This document shows positions 26,569 through 36,104 of a DNA stretch of 64,000 nucleotides, piece after piece. The translations under genes were made by a program, and so were the position numbers. Source of the DNA: Herminiimonas fonticola (lineage in GTDB: Bacteria > Pseudomonadota > Gammaproteobacteria > Burkholderiales > Burkholderiaceae_D); assembly GCF_003293745.1 (NCBI RefSeq), contig NZ_PTLZ01000001.1, positions 62,001 through 126,000 of the forward strand, given 5' to 3'. Numbering within the stretch: position 1 is the stretch's first letter; every line of letters starts with the position of its first letter. The notes under the pieces were generated by a model. That model was not told where the DNA came from and searched no databases. It worked only from the letters and a program-made list of their open reading frames with translations.

Positions 26569-27522
26569 TCACTGAAAACGCTTATCTTCCAGCGCAAAGC
26601 CCTTCAGAAATTCCGCTGCCGGCAAGCGCTTGCCGCCCGGCTTTTGCAATTCCGTCACGCGCAAGGCGCCGGTGCCGCAGGCAATCACCACACCATCATG
26701 TGCATTGGCCGAAATAACCTGACCGGCTTGCCACTGATCGGAAGATTCCAGTACTTCTGCCTGCCAGAACTTGACCGGTGTGCCATTGCACACCCCCATC
26801 GCTCCGGGGAAGGGATTAAACGCACGTATCTTGCGCGCCAGCTCCTGCGCTGATTGCTTGAGATCCAGCGTGGCTTCTTCCTTGGCAATTTTCGCAGCGT
26901 AGTTAGCACCAATCTCCGGTTGCGGCGTGGCGGTCAGGCCACCTTGCTCCAGTTTGCGCAAGGCATCAACGATCATTTCACCACCCAGCTTGGCGAGCTT
27001 GTCGTGCAAGCTCGCAGTGGTATCGTCAGCCGCAATCGGCAAACTTTGCATCAGCAACATCGGTCCGGTATCCAAACCCAATTCCATCTGCATGATGGTG
27101 ACGCCGGTTTCCTCGTCGCCAACTTCAATCGCTCTATGAATCGGCGCCGCGCCGCGCCAGCGCGGCAACAATGAAGCGTGAATATTCAGGCAGCCCAGCG
27201 GCGGAATATCCAGCACCGATTGCGGCAGGATCAAACCATACGCCGCCACCACCATTACATCGTGCGGCGTAGCGCGCAGCAGATCATGCGCTTCTTGTGC
27301 GATATCAGGATATTTTCCATCGAGCCGCAAAGAGATCGGTTGTGCCACCGGAATGTTGTGCGCCAGCGCAAACTGTTTAACGGCGGATGCATGCAACTGC
27401 ATGCCACGACCTGCGGGGCGATCCGGCTGCGTCAAGACGAGCGGAATCTCGAAGCCGGCCGCGTGCAAGGCTGCCAATGCAACGGCCGCAAATTCCGGCG
27501 TACCGGCAAATATGATTTTCAT
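26569..27522 (-). CDS. fmt: Methionyl-tRNA formyltransferase
   Basis: A 317-residue enzyme adding formyl from 10-formyltetrahydrofolate to initiator Met-tRNA. Family marks are [20 protein letters not shown], the [14 protein letters not shown] loop, [20 protein letters not shown] and the C-terminal OB-like domain ending GFALEDKRF. It lies 91 bases downstream of def, the pair that adds and removes the formyl group. Confidence 0.97.
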   Translation of the reverse strand: MKIIFAGTPEFAAVALAALHAAGFEIPLVLTQPDRPAGRGMQLHASAVKQFALAHNIPVAQPISLRLDGKYPDIAQEAHDLLRATPHDVMVVAAYGLILPQSVLDIPPLGCLNIHASLLPRWRGAAPIHRAIEVGDEETGVTIMQMELGLDTGPMLLMQSLPIAADDTTASLHDKLAKLGGEMIVDALRKLEQGGLTATPQPEIGANYAAKIAKEEATLDLKQSAQELARKIRAFNPFPGAMGVCNGTPVKFWQAEVLESSDQWQAGQVISANAHDGVVIACGTGALRVTELQKPGGKRLPAAEFLKGFALEDKRFQ

Positions 27523-27613
27523 GGAATGAATTGTAGTACGGCAGACGCAGAATGAGAAACCATACGACTACCTTAGACTATTCAGTCCTGCGCGAGCGAG
27601 CCGCAGTCACATC

Positions 27614-28144
27614 TCAGCGCTGCGCCACCTTGTTGTGACGATTCAACTCGCGCTCTTCTTTCAGCATCTTGGTCTTGATGCGATTGCGCTTCAGCGGCGA
27701 CAGGTATTCAACGAATACCTTGCCTTTCAGGTGATCCATTTCGTGCTGGATACATACGGCCAACAAGCCTTCGGCTTCCAGCTCGAACTGTGTGCCATCT
27801 GCATCGTAGGCGCGCACCGTGACCTTGGCATGTCGCTCGACGCCATCGTAGATGCCGGGAACGGACAGGCAACCTTCTTCGTAGACCTGCATTTCCGGAC
27901 TGACCCAGATCAGCTCGGGATTGATATAGGCACGCAGCTCGGAATGTGTTTCCGAGGTATCAATCACGATCACCTGCTCATGCACGTCGACTTGCGACGC
28001 GGCTAGGCCAACGCCAGGCGCGTCATACATGGTTTCCGCCATATCGGCGACCAGGGTCTTGATGCGGGCATCGAATACGGTGACCGGCTTGGCAATTTTA
28101 TGCAGCCGTGAATCGGGGTAACGCAGAATATTTAATATGGACAT
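27614..28144 (-). CDS. def: Peptide deformylase
   Basis: A 176-residue metalloenzyme removing the N-formyl group from nascent proteins. The three motifs are present: [23 protein letters not shown] (metal-binding Cys) and [20 protein letters not shown] (HExxH variant QHEMDH). The ATG at 28144 gives the standard start [18 protein letters not shown]; a frame extension of 6 codons is disregarded. Operon with fmt, divergent from the LysM gene. Confidence 0.97.
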   Translation of the reverse strand: MSILNILRYPDSRLHKIAKPVTVFDARIKTLVADMAETMYDAPGVGLAASQVDVHEQVIVIDTSETHSELRAYINPELIWVSPEMQVYEEGCLSVPGIYDGVERHAKVTVRAYDADGTQFELEAEGLLAVCIQHEMDHLKGKVFVEYLSPLKRNRIKTKMLKEERELNRHNKVAQR

Positions 28145-28319
28145 ACAGCTTTTGCGCAACAAGGCGGCAGGTTAACAGCGTGGTTTCCTTGCTACTTCAA
28201 GGATTTATGTGCAAAATTTGATTCAATTTAGCAAGTTTTTTGACGAATGTGTTATTTCACTCACAACATGCAGCAGCACAGTAATGGCGTCACAATTAGT
28301 CAAGCTCACCGGACAAACC

Positions 28320-29420
28320 ATGAAAAATTTTAGCACAGCTGCACTATTACTCGCTTTCTCATCCGTCGTTTTGCCCGCCAGCACCTATGCTCAAACGCCG
28401 ACAAAAGCAGTCGCCGGCAAAACAAGCTGCGCGTTTTTGCCTAACGCTCCCGATCAGCATGTGGTCGTGCGCGGCGATACCTTGTGGGATATTTCGGGAA
28501 AGTTTCTGCAGAAGCCATGGTGCTGGCCGCAAGTTTGGGATTTGAATCGCGACCAGATACGCAATCCGCACTGGATTTATCCGGGACAAGTTATCTATTT
28601 TGACCGTGCAGCCGGAAAATTACGCCTGGGTCGAGGTGCTGGCAGCGGTAACAACGATACATCGACCGTGCGCCTGTCGCCACAAGTACGCTCGACAGAA
28701 GCGGTTTCAGAGGCGATTTCCACCGTCAACTTGTCGGCAATTCAACAATTTTTGACGAAGCCTCTGATTGTTGAAGAAAATGAATTGAACAACGCGCCAC
28801 GCATCGTCGCCGTGCAAGAAGGCCACGTCTATCTCGGCAATGGCGATAAAGCTTATGTACGCGGTGAATTGAACGGCCGTACCGAATTCGAGGCATTCCG
28901 CCCAGGCAAACCATTGACGGATCCTGCCACCAAAAAAATCATCGGCTATGAATCCGTCTATCTGGGCACCTTGAAATTGCAACGTTTGAGCAATGTCGAT
29001 AACGTCCCGCACACGTTCACCGTGACCAACGTCAAGGAAGAAATGGGCGTGCGTGATCGTCTGATCGCAGTTGAGCCTAAACCTTTCATGAACCAAGTTC
29101 CGCACGCACCTGAACAACAGGTCGATGCGCAAATCGTGGCCGTGTATGGTGGCGTGTCACAAGCAGGGCAAAATCAAATTGTATCGATCAATCGTGGCAG
29201 CAAGGATGGCCTCGATATCGGTACCGTGCTCGAATTGCAACGGCTGGGCATCTTGACTGCAGATCGCACCGCAGGCAATGGCCGCGGCTTGATCAAATTG
29301 CCGGATGAAACCTATGGCACGCTGTTGATCTTCCGCGTCTTCAACAATATTTCGTACGGACTGGTGATGCAAGTTACCGATACCGTACAAATCGCAGACG
29401 TCGCCAGATCTCCTGAATAA
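28320..29420 (+). CDS. Exported LysM-domain protein
   Basis: A 366-residue exported protein. Signal peptide MKNFSTAALLLAFSSVVLPA with cleavage near STYAQ. One LysM domain (about residues 40-90: HVVVRGDTLWDISGKFLQ, CWPQVWDLNRDQIRNPHWIY, PGQVIYFD), then a region of about 260 residues without a catalytic motif. Proteins of this type sit before dprA in many betaproteobacteria and probably bind peptidoglycan. The ATG at 28320 begins the signal peptide; earlier in-frame starts lack one. Confidence 0.88.
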   Translation: MKNFSTAALLLAFSSVVLPASTYAQTPTKAVAGKTSCAFLPNAPDQHVVVRGDTLWDISGKFLQKPWCWPQVWDLNRDQIRNPHWIYPGQVIYFDRAAGKLRLGRGAGSGNNDTSTVRLSPQVRSTEAVSEAISTVNLSAIQQFLTKPLIVEENELNNAPRIVAVQEGHVYLGNGDKAYVRGELNGRTEFEAFRPGKPLTDPATKKIIGYESVYLGTLKLQRLSNVDNVPHTFTVTNVKEEMGVRDRLIAVEPKPFMNQVPHAPEQQVDAQIVAVYGGVSQAGQNQIVSINRGSKDGLDIGTVLELQRLGILTADRTAGNGRGLIKLPDETYGTLLIFRVFNNISYGLVMQVTDTVQIADVARSPE

Positions 29421-29543
29421 TTAAGACCTTCATCTTCCGGCACTGACGCGTCACATCATGCGCTTACCATTAAGTGAATTGATGCTGAACGTGCAGGGCC
29501 GGTTTTCATTTTTGCTCAAGATTCGTCGCGCGGTACTCGCATA

Positions 29544-30662
29544 ATGCCGGCGCCAGACGATCTCGCAAGCTGGTTGCGGCTGGAACAAACCGTCGGTGTC
29601 GGTCCCGATACCGCACGCAAGCTGCTCATCGCATTCGGCCTGCCGGAAAACATCTTCAGCGCAGGATTCTCTGCACTGCAGCAAGTCGTCCCTGATCGCA
29701 TCGCGCATGCATTGCTGGCGCCCGTATCCGAAACCGTCAGCGCACTGATAGAACAAACACAGATCTGGGCAGCGCAGCCCGACAATCACGTATTGACGCT
29801 GGCCGACGCCGACTATCCGCCGGCCTTGCTGGAAATTTCCGATCCCCCCATCTTGTTGTACGCCAAAGGTCGCGTGGCTCTATTATCGCGCCCGTCGCTC
29901 GCCGTCGTCGGCAGCCGCAATGCCACAGCACAAGGCATCGTCAATGCAGAAAAATTTTCTGAAGCATTAAGCCTGGCTGGATTAAGCATAGTGTCAGGCA
30001 TGGCCTTGGGCATAGACACGGCGGCGCATCGTGGCGGCATGCTGCCCATGAAACAAATACCAACTGCCGGCTCTACCATCGCCGTCATCGGTACCGGCGC
30101 CGATCTTGTTTATCCAGCGCGCAATCGTTCGCTCGCGCATCAAATCGCCGAAGCCGGTTGCATACTCAGCGAATATCCGCTCGGCATGCCGGCGATTGCC
30201 TCCAACTTCCCGCGTCGCAATCGCATCATCAGCGGTTTGGCGCGTGGCGTACTGGTCGTCGAAGCGGCATTGCAATCCGGATCACTGATCACTGCGCGCA
30301 TGGCGGCAGACCAAGGACGCGATATGTTTGCGATCCCCGGCTCTATCCATTCGCCGCTATCGAAAGGTTGCCATCAGTTGATCAAGCAAGGTGCCAAGCT
30401 GGTGGAATCGGCACAGGATATTCTGGAAGAATTAAAGTACATGTCAGTTGTCACTTCAACAGCGCCAATTTCTGCAGCAAGCGCACCCGATGCACAATCT
30501 GCGCTGCTCTTGCACGCATTGGGTTTCGATCCAGTTGATGCAGATACATTAGCAACGCGTTGCCAACTCGACATCGCAACGTTAAACAGCCAACTGCTGA
30601 TGCTAGAGATGAATGGCATGCTGGAGATGTTGCCAGGTGGCCTGTATCGTCGCATGGATTAA
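29544..30662 (+). CDS. dprA: DNA-processing protein DprA
   Basis: A 372-residue protein that loads RecA on incoming single-stranded DNA during transformation. N-terminal SAM-like helical domain (LEQTVGVGPDTARKLLIAFG), central Rossmann-like fold (SLAVVGSRNATAQGIVNAEK, SGMALGIDTAAHRGGML, AVIGTGADLVYPARNRSLAH, FPRRNRIISGLARGVLVVEA) and C-terminal winged-helix domain (LLHALGFDPVDADTLATRCQ). Follows the LysM gene by 123 bases, ahead of smg and topB. Confidence 0.96.
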   Translation: MPAPDDLASWLRLEQTVGVGPDTARKLLIAFGLPENIFSAGFSALQQVVPDRIAHALLAPVSETVSALIEQTQIWAAQPDNHVLTLADADYPPALLEISDPPILLYAKGRVALLSRPSLAVVGSRNATAQGIVNAEKFSEALSLAGLSIVSGMALGIDTAAHRGGMLPMKQIPTAGSTIAVIGTGADLVYPARNRSLAHQIAEAGCILSEYPLGMPAIASNFPRRNRIISGLARGVLVVEAALQSGSLITARMAADQGRDMFAIPGSIHSPLSKGCHQLIKQGAKLVESAQDILEELKYMSVVTSTAPISAASAPDAQSALLLHALGFDPVDADTLATRCQLDIATLNSQLLMLEMNGMLEMLPGGLYRRMD

Positions 30663-30918
30663 TCCCTACACAATTATCAAACCCGCATCATTCAAAATTG
30701 TCATCTCACTTTGACATCGCATCTTCGCCACAAAATTTTCTGCCGCTGTTGGCATCCGCATTTTTAGGGTATCCTTGAACACAGTAAGCGCTGTCTTTGA
30801 TCTGCCGCTGTCGTAACACCTCTTTGTAATTCGTTGTGTAAAGAGCGTGATTCATACGCATCCGATCCTGACGACACTCGCGATGGTGTCGTCTTAACCC
30901 AAGCGCTACGGTGACGCC
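30663..30918. other. dprA-smg intergenic region
   Basis: About 255 bases with no gene. A TTGACA hexamer stands at 30711-30716 but lacks a good -10 at the right distance. A TTGGCA/TATCCT pair (30749-30775, spacing 15) is a weak promoter candidate for smg. Confidence 0.35.
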
Positions 30919-31395
30919 ATGTTTGATGTTCTAGTTTATCTGTACGAAACCTACTACCGGCCTGATGCCTGCCCGGACTCGGATGCGCTGACAAAAAAAT
31001 TGTCTGCCATCGGCTTTGAGGAAGAAGAAATTTCCAAAGCGCTGGGTTGGCTGACTGCATTGGCCGAAACCACCAACAAATTTTCCGATTCCTACCCGCA
31101 TCAGACGGCGTTCTCGTTCGGCACCCGGATTTATGTGTCACAAGAGACCGACGTGATCGGTGCCCCGGCGATAGGCTTTATCCAATTCCTGGAATCAGCC
31201 AAACTGATCAATCCTATCCAGCGCGAAATCGTCATCGAACGCGCCTTGGCTGCGGGTGAATCGCCAATCTCGCTAGACAAGCTCAAAGTCATCGTCTTGA
31301 TGGTCTTGTGGAGCCAGGGTAAAGAACCGGACGGCCTGATCTTCGACGAACTCTTCCTCGATGACGACGATACCGAACCACGGATGTTGCACTAA
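30919..31395 (+). CDS. smg: Smg family protein (DUF494)
   Basis: A 158-residue acidic protein of the Smg/DUF494 family: start [20 protein letters not shown], central [20 protein letters not shown] and C terminus [20 protein letters not shown]-like. Usually found beside dprA and topoisomerase genes, as here. Molecular function not established. Confidence 0.93.
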   Translation: MFDVLVYLYETYYRPDACPDSDALTKKLSAIGFEEEEISKALGWLTALAETTNKFSDSYPHQTAFSFGTRIYVSQETDVIGAPAIGFIQFLESAKLINPIQREIVIERALAAGESPISLDKLKVIVLMVLWSQGKEPDGLIFDELFLDDDDTEPRMLH

Positions 31396-31675
31396 TCAAT
31401 CGTAGCGCCTCAAACATGTCTGGCCGGGAAAGCTCACCCGCCAGACATGTCACTTCAGCAACACCGCCCGTTTTCGCTTCACTTCTCTTTTTGCCTCTCT
31501 TTTACCCCAAGCTTGCGGATTTCGCCGCAACGCGCTTATCATTGGCCGCTTGACGGCTATGCAACTCTTATATTAGCGCGGGCTTTCTTGAAAAAAGCCG
31601 CCCTCGCCATAAGCTGTATGCCTCAACCTGCACTCAGCCATGTGTGCCGGCACCTTCTTTAGAGATTACCTGACC
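31396..31675. other. smg-topB intergenic region with a long hairpin
   Basis: Holds an 11-base inverted repeat, ACATGTCTGGC (31414-31424) and GCCAGACATGT (31440-31450), with a 15-base loop and no T run. It may be a weak terminator of smg or an mRNA-stabilising hairpin. The remainder shows nothing recognisable. Confidence 0.5.
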
Positions 31676-34327
31676 ATGACAAAAACCCTCATCATTGCCG
31701 AGAAGCCTTCGGTCGCGAACGATATCGCGAAGACGCTAGGCGGCTTTACCAAACATGATGACTATTTTGAATCCGATGAATACGTGCTGTCTTCGGCGGT
31801 CGGTCATTTGCTGGAAATCGCGGTGCCGGAAGAATTTGATGTCAAACGCGGCAAGTGGACCTTCACGCATCTGCCGATGATTCCACCGTACTTTGCGCTG
31901 AACCCGATCGCCAAGACTGAATCGCGCCTCAAGGTGCTGAACAAGCTGATCAAACGCAAGGACGTCACCGGCCTGATCAACGCATGCGATGCCGGGCGCG
32001 AAGGTGAATTGATTTTCCGTCTGATCGCGCAACACACGAAAGCCAAGCAACCGATCCAGCGCCTGTGGCTGCAATCGATGACGCCCGGCGCGATTCGCGA
32101 AGCGTTCAAGAACCTGCGCAGCGATACCGAGATGACGCCACTGGCCGACGCCGCGCGCTGCCGCAGCGAAGCCGACTGGCTGATCGGCATCAACGGCACG
32201 CGTGCGATGACCGCGTTCAATTCAAAAGAAGGCGGCTTCTATTTAACGACGGTTGGTCGCGTACAAACACCAACGCTGTCCATCGTGGTCGAGCGCGAAG
32301 AGAAGATCAAGAAGTTCGTCTCGCGCGATTTCTGGGAAGTGCGTGCAGAATTCGTTTGCGCCGCCGGCATTTATGAAGGCCGCTGGTTAGACACCAAATT
32401 CAAGAAAGATGAAGTCGATCCGGAACGTCGCGCCGAACGCCTGTGGAGCAAGGCGGCCGCAGAATCCATTGTCGCCGCCTGCCGTGGCGGCAAGATGGGC
32501 ACTGTCACTGAAGAATCAAAACCGACCACATCGATGGCGCCAGCGCTGTTCGATCTGACCAGCCTGCAGCGCGAAGCGAATGCACGCTTCGGCTTCTCCG
32601 CGAAAAATACTCTCGGTCTGGCGCAAGCGCTGTACGAGCGTCATAAAGTATTGACCTATCCGCGTACCGATTCGCGCCATTTGCCGGAAGATTATTTACC
32701 GACAGTATTGGAAACGCTGGAAGTCGTTGCCGAGAACAATAACTATCACCAGTTTGCCAAACAGATCCTGAACAACAAATGGGTCAAGCCGAACAAACGG
32801 ATTTTCGACAACACGAAAATCAGTGACCACTTTGCGATCATCCCGACCACGCAAGCGCCCAAGAATTTGTCCGAGCCTGAACAGAAGTTGTACGACCTCG
32901 TGACACGCCGCTTCATGTCCATCTTCTTCCCGGCGGCAGAATTCCAGGTCACGACGCGCTTCACCGAAGTCTCCGGCCATCAGTTCAAAACTGAAGGCAA
33001 GGTCATGACCAATCCGGGCTGGCTCGCGGTCTACGGCAAGGAAGTCATAGACGAAAAAGATCCGGAAAACAGCGGCACGCTGGTACCTGTCGCCAAAGGC
33101 GAGAAGACGCAAACCGAATCCGTCGTCGCCAACGGCCTCGTTACCAAACCGCCCGCGCGCTACACGGAAGCCACGCTGCTGTCGGCGATGGAAGGTGCCG
33201 GCAAGTTGATAGACGACAGCGACCTGCGCGATGCCATGACAGGCAAAGGCCTGGGCACACCGGCGACGCGCGCCGCCATCATCGAAGGTTTGCTGAACGA
33301 GAAATACCTGCTGCGCGAAGGTCGCGAAATGATGCCGACCGCCAAGGCATTTCAGTTGATGACCTTGCTGCGCGGTCTGGGTGTGAGTGAACTGACTGCA
33401 CCGGAACTGACAGGCGAATGGGAATACAAGCTGTCGGAAATGGAACGCGGCAAAATCACGCGCGAAGATTTCATGCGCGAGATCGCTCAAATGACGCAAG
33501 TCATCGTCAAGCGCGCCAAGGAATACGACAACGACACTATCCCTGGTGACTACGCGACACTGAAAACACCGTGCCCGAATTGCGGCGGCGTCGTCAAAGA
33601 AAACTATCGCCGATTCGCCTGTACCAAGTGCGAATTCTCGATGAGCAAAACACCGGGCAGCCGCCAGTTTGAAGTTGCTGAAGTTGAAGAACTGCTGGCG
33701 AATAAAACCATAGGCCCACTGCAAGGCTTCCGCTCGAAGATGGGCAGACCTTTCGCCGCGGTTTTGAAAATTTCACGCGATGAAGAAATCAAAAACTTCA
33801 AACTGGAATTCGATTTCGGCCAGAACGATGACGAAAATGCAGAGCCGGTAGATTTCAGCGAACAAACGCCACTCGGCCCTTGCCCGAAATGCGCAGGCGG
33901 CGTGTACGAAATGCCGCTGTCCTATGTTTGCGAAAACTCGGTAGCCAAACCAAAAACCTGCGACTTCCGCAGCGGCCGCATCATCTTGCAACAGGAAATT
34001 CTGCCTGAGCAAATGAGCAAGCTGCTCAACGAAGGCAAGACAGATTTGTTGCCAGGCTTCGTCTCGCAACGCACGCGTCGCGCCTTCAAGGCTTATCTGG
34101 TCAGAGGCAAGGATGGCAAGACCAGCTTTGAATTTGAACCGCGCAAAGAGAAAGTGCCGGGCAAAGGTAAAGCGGCAGCCGTAGCGGACGATGCAGAAGA
34201 AACAGCGCTAGCTGCAGCGCCAGCAAAGGCCGCCAAGAAAGTAGCGGCCAAAAAGCCAGCTGCTAAAAAGGCTCCAGCCAAGAAAGTAGCTGCGAAGAAA
34301 CCGGCAGCTAAAAAAGCTGCAGCTTAA
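31676..34327 (+). CDS. topB: DNA topoisomerase III with Lys/Ala-rich C-terminal tail
   Basis: An 883-residue type IA topoisomerase of the TopB family, longer than the 653-residue E. coli enzyme. The TOPRIM domain starts TLIIAEKPSVANDIAKTLGG and has ACDAGREGELIFRLIAQHT. The active-site tyrosine is Tyr328 in LTYPRTDSRHLPEDY. Two C-terminal zinc ribbon-like units follow: CPNCGGVVKEN...CTKC and CPKCAGG...CENSVAKPKTC. The last 50 residues repeat AAKK, PAAKK and VAAKK, like a histone H1 tail, and probably hold the enzyme on DNA. The ATG at 31676 is chosen over the frame's earlier codon because it starts the TOPRIM domain. Confidence 0.95.
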   Translation: MTKTLIIAEKPSVANDIAKTLGGFTKHDDYFESDEYVLSSAVGHLLEIAVPEEFDVKRGKWTFTHLPMIPPYFALNPIAKTESRLKVLNKLIKRKDVTGLINACDAGREGELIFRLIAQHTKAKQPIQRLWLQSMTPGAIREAFKNLRSDTEMTPLADAARCRSEADWLIGINGTRAMTAFNSKEGGFYLTTVGRVQTPTLSIVVEREEKIKKFVSRDFWEVRAEFVCAAGIYEGRWLDTKFKKDEVDPERRAERLWSKAAAESIVAACRGGKMGTVTEESKPTTSMAPALFDLTSLQREANARFGFSAKNTLGLAQALYERHKVLTYPRTDSRHLPEDYLPTVLETLEVVAENNNYHQFAKQILNNKWVKPNKRIFDNTKISDHFAIIPTTQAPKNLSEPEQKLYDLVTRRFMSIFFPAAEFQVTTRFTEVSGHQFKTEGKVMTNPGWLAVYGKEVIDEKDPENSGTLVPVAKGEKTQTESVVANGLVTKPPARYTEATLLSAMEGAGKLIDDSDLRDAMTGKGLGTPATRAAIIEGLLNEKYLLREGREMMPTAKAFQLMTLLRGLGVSELTAPELTGEWEYKLSEMERGKITREDFMREIAQMTQVIVKRAKEYDNDTIPGDYATLKTPCPNCGGVVKENYRRFACTKCEFSMSKTPGSRQFEVAEVEELLANKTIGPLQGFRSKMGRPFAAVLKISRDEEIKNFKLEFDFGQNDDENAEPVDFSEQTPLGPCPKCAGGVYEMPLSYVCENSVAKPKTCDFRSGRIILQQEILPEQMSKLLNEGKTDLLPGFVSQRTRRAFKAYLVRGKDGKTSFEFEPRKEKVPGKGKAAAVADDAEETALAAAPAKAAKKVAAKKPAAKKAPAKKVAAKKPAAKKAAA

Positions 34328-34346
34328 ATCGAGTTCTTCACACCAT

Positions 34347-34373
34347 AGCAGGGGCGCATCAAGCGCCCCTGCT
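34347..34373 (+). terminator. GC-rich hairpin after topB
   Basis: AGCAGGGGCGC (34347-34357) and GCGCCCCTGCT (34363-34373), 11 pairs with a 5-base loop, 20 bases after the topB stop. The following bases are not a clean T run, so termination may be partial. Confidence 0.65.
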
Positions 34374-34404
34374 GCTTTGTAAGTATTACTTCTGTTTATA
34401 GAAT

Positions 34405-34440
34405 AAGACTACAGCTTGCTAAAGCTAGCCCTGTAGTCTT
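34405..34440. repeat. Second hairpin after topB
   Basis: AAGACTACAG (34405-34414) pairs with CTGTAGTCTT (34431-34440), with an inner AGCTT/AAGCT dyad. Flanks are AT-rich in both directions. It may be a second terminator or a regulatory structure before the DUF4870 gene. Confidence 0.5.
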
Positions 34441-34532
34441 ATGCTGTTTCTCATCAATAGCAATTCCGCCGCAAAACTTCACACTGCATTATCTTTCGAC
34501 GTAACCTTGCACGACCAACCTAGGGAGTTTTC

Positions 34533-34877
34533 ATGGATCAAATCGAAGCAGGCAGTCCAGGCAAAGACGATTGCAATCTTGCGATGCTCGCGCATCTACT
34601 GGGGATTTTCACTGGTTTCATCGGCGCACTGATTATCTGGATAGTGAAGAAAGACAGCCCGGGTTTTGCCAGCTCGCAAGCCAAGGAAGCCTTGAATTTT
34701 CAAATCACCATCACGATAGGTTTTTTGATTGCATGGGTGCTGGCGTTTATTTTGATCGGCTTTGTGCTGGTACCCATTCTGTATGTCGCCAATTTGATTT
34801 TTTGCATACTCGGCGCGATTGCAGCATCCAAAGGGCAGGCGTACCGCTATCCGTTTGCGATTCGTTTGGTACAGTAA
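34533..34877 (+). CDS. DUF4870 small membrane protein
   Basis: A 114-residue membrane protein with the DUF4870 pattern: DCNLAMLAHLLGIFTGFIGA, the polar IIWIVKKDSPGFASSQAKEA loop, then ALNFQITITIGFLIAWVLAF and a C-terminal helix. Three to four hydrophobic segments. Function unknown. It has an AGGGAG ribosome-binding stretch. Confidence 0.9.
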   Translation: MDQIEAGSPGKDDCNLAMLAHLLGIFTGFIGALIIWIVKKDSPGFASSQAKEALNFQITITIGFLIAWVLAFILIGFVLVPILYVANLIFCILGAIAASKGQAYRYPFAIRLVQ

Positions 34878-34927
34878 AATTTGTGGGGTCGAGGATGCCG
34901 TCTTTCCCCGCTCCAAAATGCAAATAA

Positions 34928-35524
34928 ATGACAGCCCAGGATATGGCCGCAGATAATTTTCTCTCTCTTCCCACCGACCTGCCAATTCCGCAAGACGATG
35001 GCGCCTGCGATCATCTGCGTGGCTTGACGCTGCCATCCATCGCATTGCAAGCGACGTCCGGCACGACTATCGATCTATCGAAAGAGAAATCGCCCTGGGT
35101 TGTGGTCTATTGCTATCCCCGCACCGGTCGGCCTGGTCATGAATTACCCGGCGGTGCAGACAAGTGGAATGCGATTCCAGGTGCACGCGGTTGCTCGCCG
35201 CAATCCTGCGCCTATCGTGATCATCATGTAGAGCTGAAAGCGTTGGGAGCGTCTGTGTATGGCCTCAGTACGCAAGACACGGCTTATCAAAGCGAGGCGG
35301 TAGAAAGATTGCATCTGCCCTTTCCCTTGCTGAGCGATGCGCAACTCGCTTTTGCGAAAGCCTTGCAGCTTCCCACCTTTACCTTCGCGGGACTTGATTT
35401 GATCAAGCGCCTCACGCTCATCATTCGCGCAGGTCGAATCGAGGAAGTGTTTTATCCTGTGTTCCCATCAGATGCAGATGCGGAACATGTAATTGCATGG
35501 CTGACATCTCGCAGCGACAAATAG
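34928..35524 (+). CDS. Peroxiredoxin (AhpC/TSA, BCP-like) with loop insertion
   Basis: A 198-residue thioredoxin-fold peroxidase. The active-site region reads VVVYCYPRTGRPG, then about 17 residues, then GCSPQSCAYRDHHVELK. The Cys of GCSPQSC corresponds to the peroxidatic GCTxE cysteine of BCP/PrxQ, so the usual short YPKDxTPGC loop has an insertion. A second cysteine four residues later may resolve it. Likely reduces organic or hydrogen peroxide in the cytosol. Convergent with ogt, the stops almost touching. Confidence 0.85.
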   Translation: MTAQDMAADNFLSLPTDLPIPQDDGACDHLRGLTLPSIALQATSGTTIDLSKEKSPWVVVYCYPRTGRPGHELPGGADKWNAIPGARGCSPQSCAYRDHHVELKALGASVYGLSTQDTAYQSEAVERLHLPFPLLSDAQLAFAKALQLPTFTFAGLDLIKRLTLIIRAGRIEEVFYPVFPSDADAEHVIAWLTSRSDK

Positions 35525-36016
35525 CTAATTGACCGTAATGCCTTCCAGCGCGAGCAGGAAGCGCTTGCGCCCCAGACCGCCGGCATAACCTGTCACTGCG
35601 CCTGATGAACCTATCACGCGATGGCAGGGCACGATGATGGATACCGGGTTTTTTCCAATAGCCGAACCTACCGCACGCAGTGCTTTCGGATTGCCCAACG
35701 CTTGTGCATGCTGGGTGTAGCTGACACTTTTGCCAAACGGGATCTCACTCAAAGCCGCCCACACGCCGCGCTGGAATTCCGTGCCGGATAAATCCAGCGC
35801 CACGTTAAATTCCGTACGTTTTCCCACAAAGTATTCATCAAGCTGTATCGCTGCATTCTTCAAATGCGGGGCAGCGAATTGGGTTGGTGTCGGCAGCCAG
35901 CCATCTGTGCCTTTGAAGTGTTTATGCTCTTCAAAATAAATGCCGCAGATACCCGCGTCCGTTGCCGCAATCAACAAGACGCCAACCGGACTTGAATGTT
36001 CTATGTATGAAATCAT
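35525..36016 (-). CDS. ogt: Methylated-DNA-protein-cysteine methyltransferase
   Basis: A 163-residue suicide enzyme that moves methyl groups from O6-methylguanine to its own cysteine. The acceptor is in VSIIVPCHRVIGSSGAVTGY. The helix FQRGVWAALSEIPFGKSVSY and the C-terminal GYAGGLGRKRFLLALEG match Ogt/Ada-C. It lies 88 bases downstream of the Ada-AlkA fusion gene on the same strand, so the two probably act together in alkylation repair. Confidence 0.95.
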   Translation of the reverse strand: MISYIEHSSPVGVLLIAATDAGICGIYFEEHKHFKGTDGWLPTPTQFAAPHLKNAAIQLDEYFVGKRTEFNVALDLSGTEFQRGVWAALSEIPFGKSVSYTQHAQALGNPKALRAVGSAIGKNPVSIIVPCHRVIGSSGAVTGYAGGLGRKRFLLALEGITVN

Positions 36017-36104
36017 GATGTTTCCTTTTGCAGATCAATATCGGTCTGGCTAGATTAGAAATCGTTAAGCGAGCTATTTACCTTGCTGTGCTGTCGCGTT
36101 GACG

